Below are positions 61,998-64,000 of a stretch of 64,000 nt of DNA, piece after piece (positions within the stretch are counted from its first letter, which is position 1; each line of letters opens with the position of its first letter). The notes beneath the pieces were generated by a model. That model saw only the letters and a list, made by a program, of their open reading frames with translations. It was not told the origin of the DNA and did not search any database. Origin of the DNA: Wocania_A spongiicola (lineage in GTDB: Bacteria; Bacteroidota; Bacteroidia; Flavobacteriales; Flavobacteriaceae); contig NZ_JAMFLZ010000002.1 of the NCBI RefSeq assembly GCF_023502325.1, positions 124,001 through 188,000 on the forward strand, written 5' to 3'. Position numbers and translations under genes: made by a program.

Positions 61998-62072
61998 TTC
62001 GTTTAACGGTTAGTGTATGAAGTGTAGCACCCCGAAGGGTACTGTGAAATTCATATGCATTATTACCAACCG
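61998..62072. repeat. 3' hairpin element of the serine hydrolase unit
   Basis: It begins TTCGTTTAACGG, the complement (one extra A) of 63367-63379. Inside are TATGAA (62016)/TTCATA (62050), ACCC/GGGT (62029-62040) and CGGTT (62007)/AACCG (62068), so the whole element can fold into one long hairpin. Confidence 0.6.
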
Positions 62073-62077
62073 GCTTT

Positions 62078-63295
62078 TTATTTGAACTTGATTTCATATT
62101 CACCTAAAACGTTATAAATTTCATCTAAGGTCGGTCGAACTTCTTCATCGAAATCCGTGTCCGTATTTATAAGAATTATTTTACCAATCAAGCTTTCTGG
62201 ATTAAAATACATATACGCCATAAGGCCTGGGTCATAGCCACTATAACCGATACCCCTTTTCGAATAATCAATAAAAATACCCGAGTTTGCATCAACTCCT
62301 TCTGGAAGTTGGTTTTTGGTCAATTGCTTTTTAAAAAGTTCATCATAACTTTCTTTTGTCAATAAACTTCCGTTTCCTGAATAGCCCTTAATTAGTTCAG
62401 ACAAATATTTACCTAAATCGGTGCTAGATGTAGTTAGTCCGCTTGCAGGAAAGCCTACAGTTGTATAATTCGCCATAATTTGTTTGTTGGTTGCATATAA
62501 TGTCGAACGATTTTTTGATTCGTTATTTTTAGCGGCCCAACTTGAGGCGTTCATTTGTAAAGGTTCAAGAATGTACTTTGTGGTAAACGTTCGATAGGGA
62601 ACTCCAGTTGCCGATTCAATTACAAGTGCACATAGATTTGACCCAACATTTGAATAGTTAAATTTTGTGGATGGTTTATTTGCTGTATAACTTTCGCCGT
62701 TATTCAGATTACCTTTTTCGGTCAATAAATTTTTTAAAAAATCAGGGAGCGATAATTCCGTCTGAGACTCATTGAAATATTCGGGTATTCCTGTACCTTT
62801 TTTATGATCTTTTTCGATAAGTATATAATCGTTTTCCCAAAAACTATCCGAATCGTTTATTGAAGATGTGTGGATGGCTAATTGTCTTATCGTAATCGGT
62901 GTTTCTGGAAAATTTGGGTTTGATACTGTAAAAGGAAGATATTTATCTATGGGTTCATCAAGATTAAGTTTGCCCATTTCTTTGGCTTTAAATAATGAAA
63001 GCCCAATCAAGGTCTTTGAAATTGAGGCAATGGGTTGAACGGTTTGGGTTGAATATTTTTTTTGGGTAGTGGAGTTTGCAAATCCAAATCCTTTATTATA
63101 AAGAATTCCGGTAGAATCTACTATTATGACAGAAAACCCAACTATTTTTCCGTTCTCGTTGATTTTGTCAATTTGAGTAGTTAATGAATCTTTAATTTTC
63201 GAATAACTCTTTGAGTTCTTTTTTTCTGAGCTGTTTTTTTGTCCGCAAGCAACTACCAAAATAAAAATTGAAAGGGCTATGATTATTTTATTCAT
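62078..63295 (-). CDS. Serine hydrolase of the beta-lactamase/penicillin-binding class C family, lipoprotein
   Basis: A 405-residue protein with a lipoprotein signal (LVVAC, Cys17) and the class C fold. SxxK is Ser91-Lys94 (SISKTL), the YxN motif is Tyr214-Asn216 (YSN), and the C-terminal HxG-type triad is not obvious (GYSGYDPG may serve). Members include esterases and D-aminopeptidases, so a resistance function should not be assumed. It stands alone in a unit bounded by a 12-bp inverted repeat. Confidence 0.87.
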   Translation of the reverse strand: MNKIIIALSIFILVVACGQKNSSEKKNSKSYSKIKDSLTTQIDKINENGKIVGFSVIIVDSTGILYNKGFGFANSTTQKKYSTQTVQPIASISKTLIGLSLFKAKEMGKLNLDEPIDKYLPFTVSNPNFPETPITIRQLAIHTSSINDSDSFWENDYILIEKDHKKGTGIPEYFNESQTELSLPDFLKNLLTEKGNLNNGESYTANKPSTKFNYSNVGSNLCALVIESATGVPYRTFTTKYILEPLQMNASSWAAKNNESKNRSTLYATNKQIMANYTTVGFPASGLTTSSTDLGKYLSELIKGYSGNGSLLTKESYDELFKKQLTKNQLPEGVDANSGIFIDYSKRGIGYSGYDPGLMAYMYFNPESLIGKIILINTDTDFDEEVRPTLDEIYNVLGEYEIKFK

Positions 63296-63375
63296 TAAAC
63301 TTTGTTTCTTAAGCTTGTTAGTAATGTTTTTTATGTATATAAATGCATTTCAATGACTTACATCCACCGTTAAAA

Positions 63376-63406
63376 CGAAGGTAGTCGAAAATTTTCACAA
63401 AGTCAA
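63376..63406 (-). promoter_or_regulatory. Promoter-leader module (serine hydrolase gene)
   Basis: On the minus strand it reads TTG-N20-TACCTTCG, with ACTTTGTGAAAATTTTCGAC in the spacer, followed by GTTTTAACGG and GGATGTAAGTCATT. The leader is about 75 bases. Confidence 0.65.
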
Positions 63407-63414
63407 TATTGGAA

Positions 63415-63867
63415 TTAGCTAAGCTGTTTCAAGCCTTCATATACCACAATGCCTACCGCATTTGCAAGATTTAAACTTCTAACATGCTTGCTGTATAAAG
63501 GAATTTTATAAAGCTGGTTTTTATGCGTTTCTATTATTGGTTTAGGTAATCCTACCGATTCTTTACCAAAAATTAAAAACATATTATTTTCAAAAGGAAT
63601 ATCCCAATGATTTTTTGTTCCATGACTTGATAAAAAAGCCATATTTGCGTTTTTGTTTTTTAAGAAAAAATCTTCAATGTTTTCATAATACGTAATTTGA
63701 AGATGTTTCCAATAATCTAAACCAGCACGTTTTAATCGTGTATCGCTAATTTCAAACCCTAATGGCTTTACTAAATGCAAGTGTGATCCAGAGGCTAAAG
63801 CTAATCGACCTATGTTTCCTGTATTATTAGGTATTTCGGGTTCTATTAAAACAATGTTTAAAGGCAT
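63415..63867 (-). CDS. trmL: tRNA (cytidine(34)-2'-O)-methyltransferase
   Basis: A 150-residue SPOUT methyltransferase that modifies the wobble base of some leucine tRNAs. Motif 1 is LIEPEIPNNTGNIGRLA, and motifs 2-3 appear as LIFGKESVGLP and the knot-forming IPLYSKHVRSLNLANAVGIVVYE. The ATG at 63867 is preferred over a TTG eight codons upstream, since that would overlap the AraC gene. It follows the AraC-type gene by 1 base. Confidence 0.93.
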   Translation of the reverse strand: MPLNIVLIEPEIPNNTGNIGRLALASGSHLHLVKPLGFEISDTRLKRAGLDYWKHLQITYYENIEDFFLKNKNANMAFLSSHGTKNHWDIPFENNMFLIFGKESVGLPKPIIETHKNQLYKIPLYSKHVRSLNLANAVGIVVYEGLKQLS

Positions 63868-63868
63868 T

Positions 63869-64000
63869 TTATTTTGTGTTATGTTTGGCAATATACGCTT
63901 TGGGCGTTATTCCTGTAAATTTTTTAAAGGATGTGGCAAAGTATTGAGATGAATTATAGCCTAAATTAAAAGCTACTTGAGTTATTGTTTTTTCATTTAG
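63869..64000 (-). CDS. AraC-family regulator, 3' end only
   Basis: The last 43 codons of a gene that continues past the window edge. The peptide includes ITQVAFNLGYNSSQYFATSFKK and FTGITPKAY (the first cut here at residues 6-27), the second helix-turn-helix of the AraC/XylS DNA-binding domain. The stop codon at 63869-63871 is 1 base from the trmL ATG, so the two are transcribed together. The sensor domain lies outside the window. Confidence 0.88.
   Translation of the reverse strand, partial: LNEKTITQVAFNLGYNSSQYFATSFKKFTGITPKAYIAKHNTK

Noticed and set aside
62078..63295. Beta-lactamase resistance gene
   Set aside because: The fold is the class C/penicillin-binding type, but the gene has a lipoprotein signal and lacks a clear KTG box; most such proteins are esterases or peptidases.
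1..64000. CRISPR arrays, tRNA and rRNA genes, insertion sequences
   Set aside because: No regularly spaced direct repeats, no tRNA-like T-loop sequence, no rRNA-like GC-rich block and no transposase or integrase frame were seen.

Overview
The window is AT-rich chromosomal DNA of a member of the Bacteroidota, almost certainly a Flavobacteriaceae-type marine or soil flavobacterium. The reasons are the low GC content, the near absence of Shine-Dalgarno sequences, the repeated promoter signature TTG-N17-20-TAnnTTTG, abundant small lipoproteins, and family-typical gene pairs (rsfS-ftsH-LUD-cdsA-psd, a Cys-less zinc-ribbon protein next to Nif3, PASTA-RluD opposite Ddl-CoaD). No rRNA, tRNA, CRISPR array, phage or transposase gene was found. 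There is no gene-free stretch longer than 300 bases.

Region 1 (about 0.1-11 kb, minus strand) is a kynurenine-degradation operon. In transcription order it holds kynU, kmo, a RidA-family 2-aminomuconate deaminase, a GIY-YIG nuclease ORF, 2-aminomuconate semialdehyde dehydrogenase, a GNAT acetyltransferase, an SDR protein lacking the catalytic Tyr/Lys, 3-hydroxyanthranilate dioxygenase, ACMS decarboxylase, a 7-TM protein of unknown function and a POT peptide transporter. Together these would carry kynurenine to 4-oxalocrotonate. Tryptophan dioxygenase and formamidase are not in the window. A decayed second copy of the 3' end of the decarboxylase gene lies beyond the POT gene.

Region 2 (11-31 kb) is mixed housekeeping: a CDGSH/4Fe-4S protein, methyltransferase, MsrA lipoprotein, zinc-ribbon-like and Nif3 proteins, LpxK, a TPR hybrid histidine kinase, GAPDH, LipA, an Nramp-like carrier overlapping an ECF sigma factor and a glycosyltransferase, AqpZ, an ECF sigma/anti-sigma pair, MurB, an aminotransferase, and a secreted retropepsin-PDZ protein.

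Region 3 (31-53 kb) holds ValS, an SGNH hydrolase, the phospholipid/FtsH/RsfS cluster, BirA, PyrE, Nudix, a zinc carboxypeptidase, a SulP transporter, CoaD, Ddl, a PASTA protein and a RluD-family pseudouridine synthase. Region 4 (53-64 kb) holds SdaA, YaaA, a TPR protein, a UDG-like protein, an M1 aminopeptidase, an RNA helicase, a VF530-type protein, a serine hydrolase, TrmL and the 3' end of an AraC-type regulator.

The most interesting structure lies between genes. (i) A GIY-YIG ORF sits inside the kynurenine operon, exactly between two inverted copies of a short GC-rich palindrome. The 3' copy is part of its coding sequence, and further copies lie at 61.6-61.75 kb. (ii) Five unrelated minus-strand accessory genes (at 13.3, 34.3, 43.1, 55.0 and 62.1 kb), and less clearly sdaA, share a homologous promoter and leader. 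Two of them also have a 3' hairpin element that forms an 11-12 bp terminal inverted repeat with the leader, which looks like a gene-cassette family. (iii) A 64-bp element occurs twice (4.25 and 14.5 kb), and its outer stem shows a compensatory base change.
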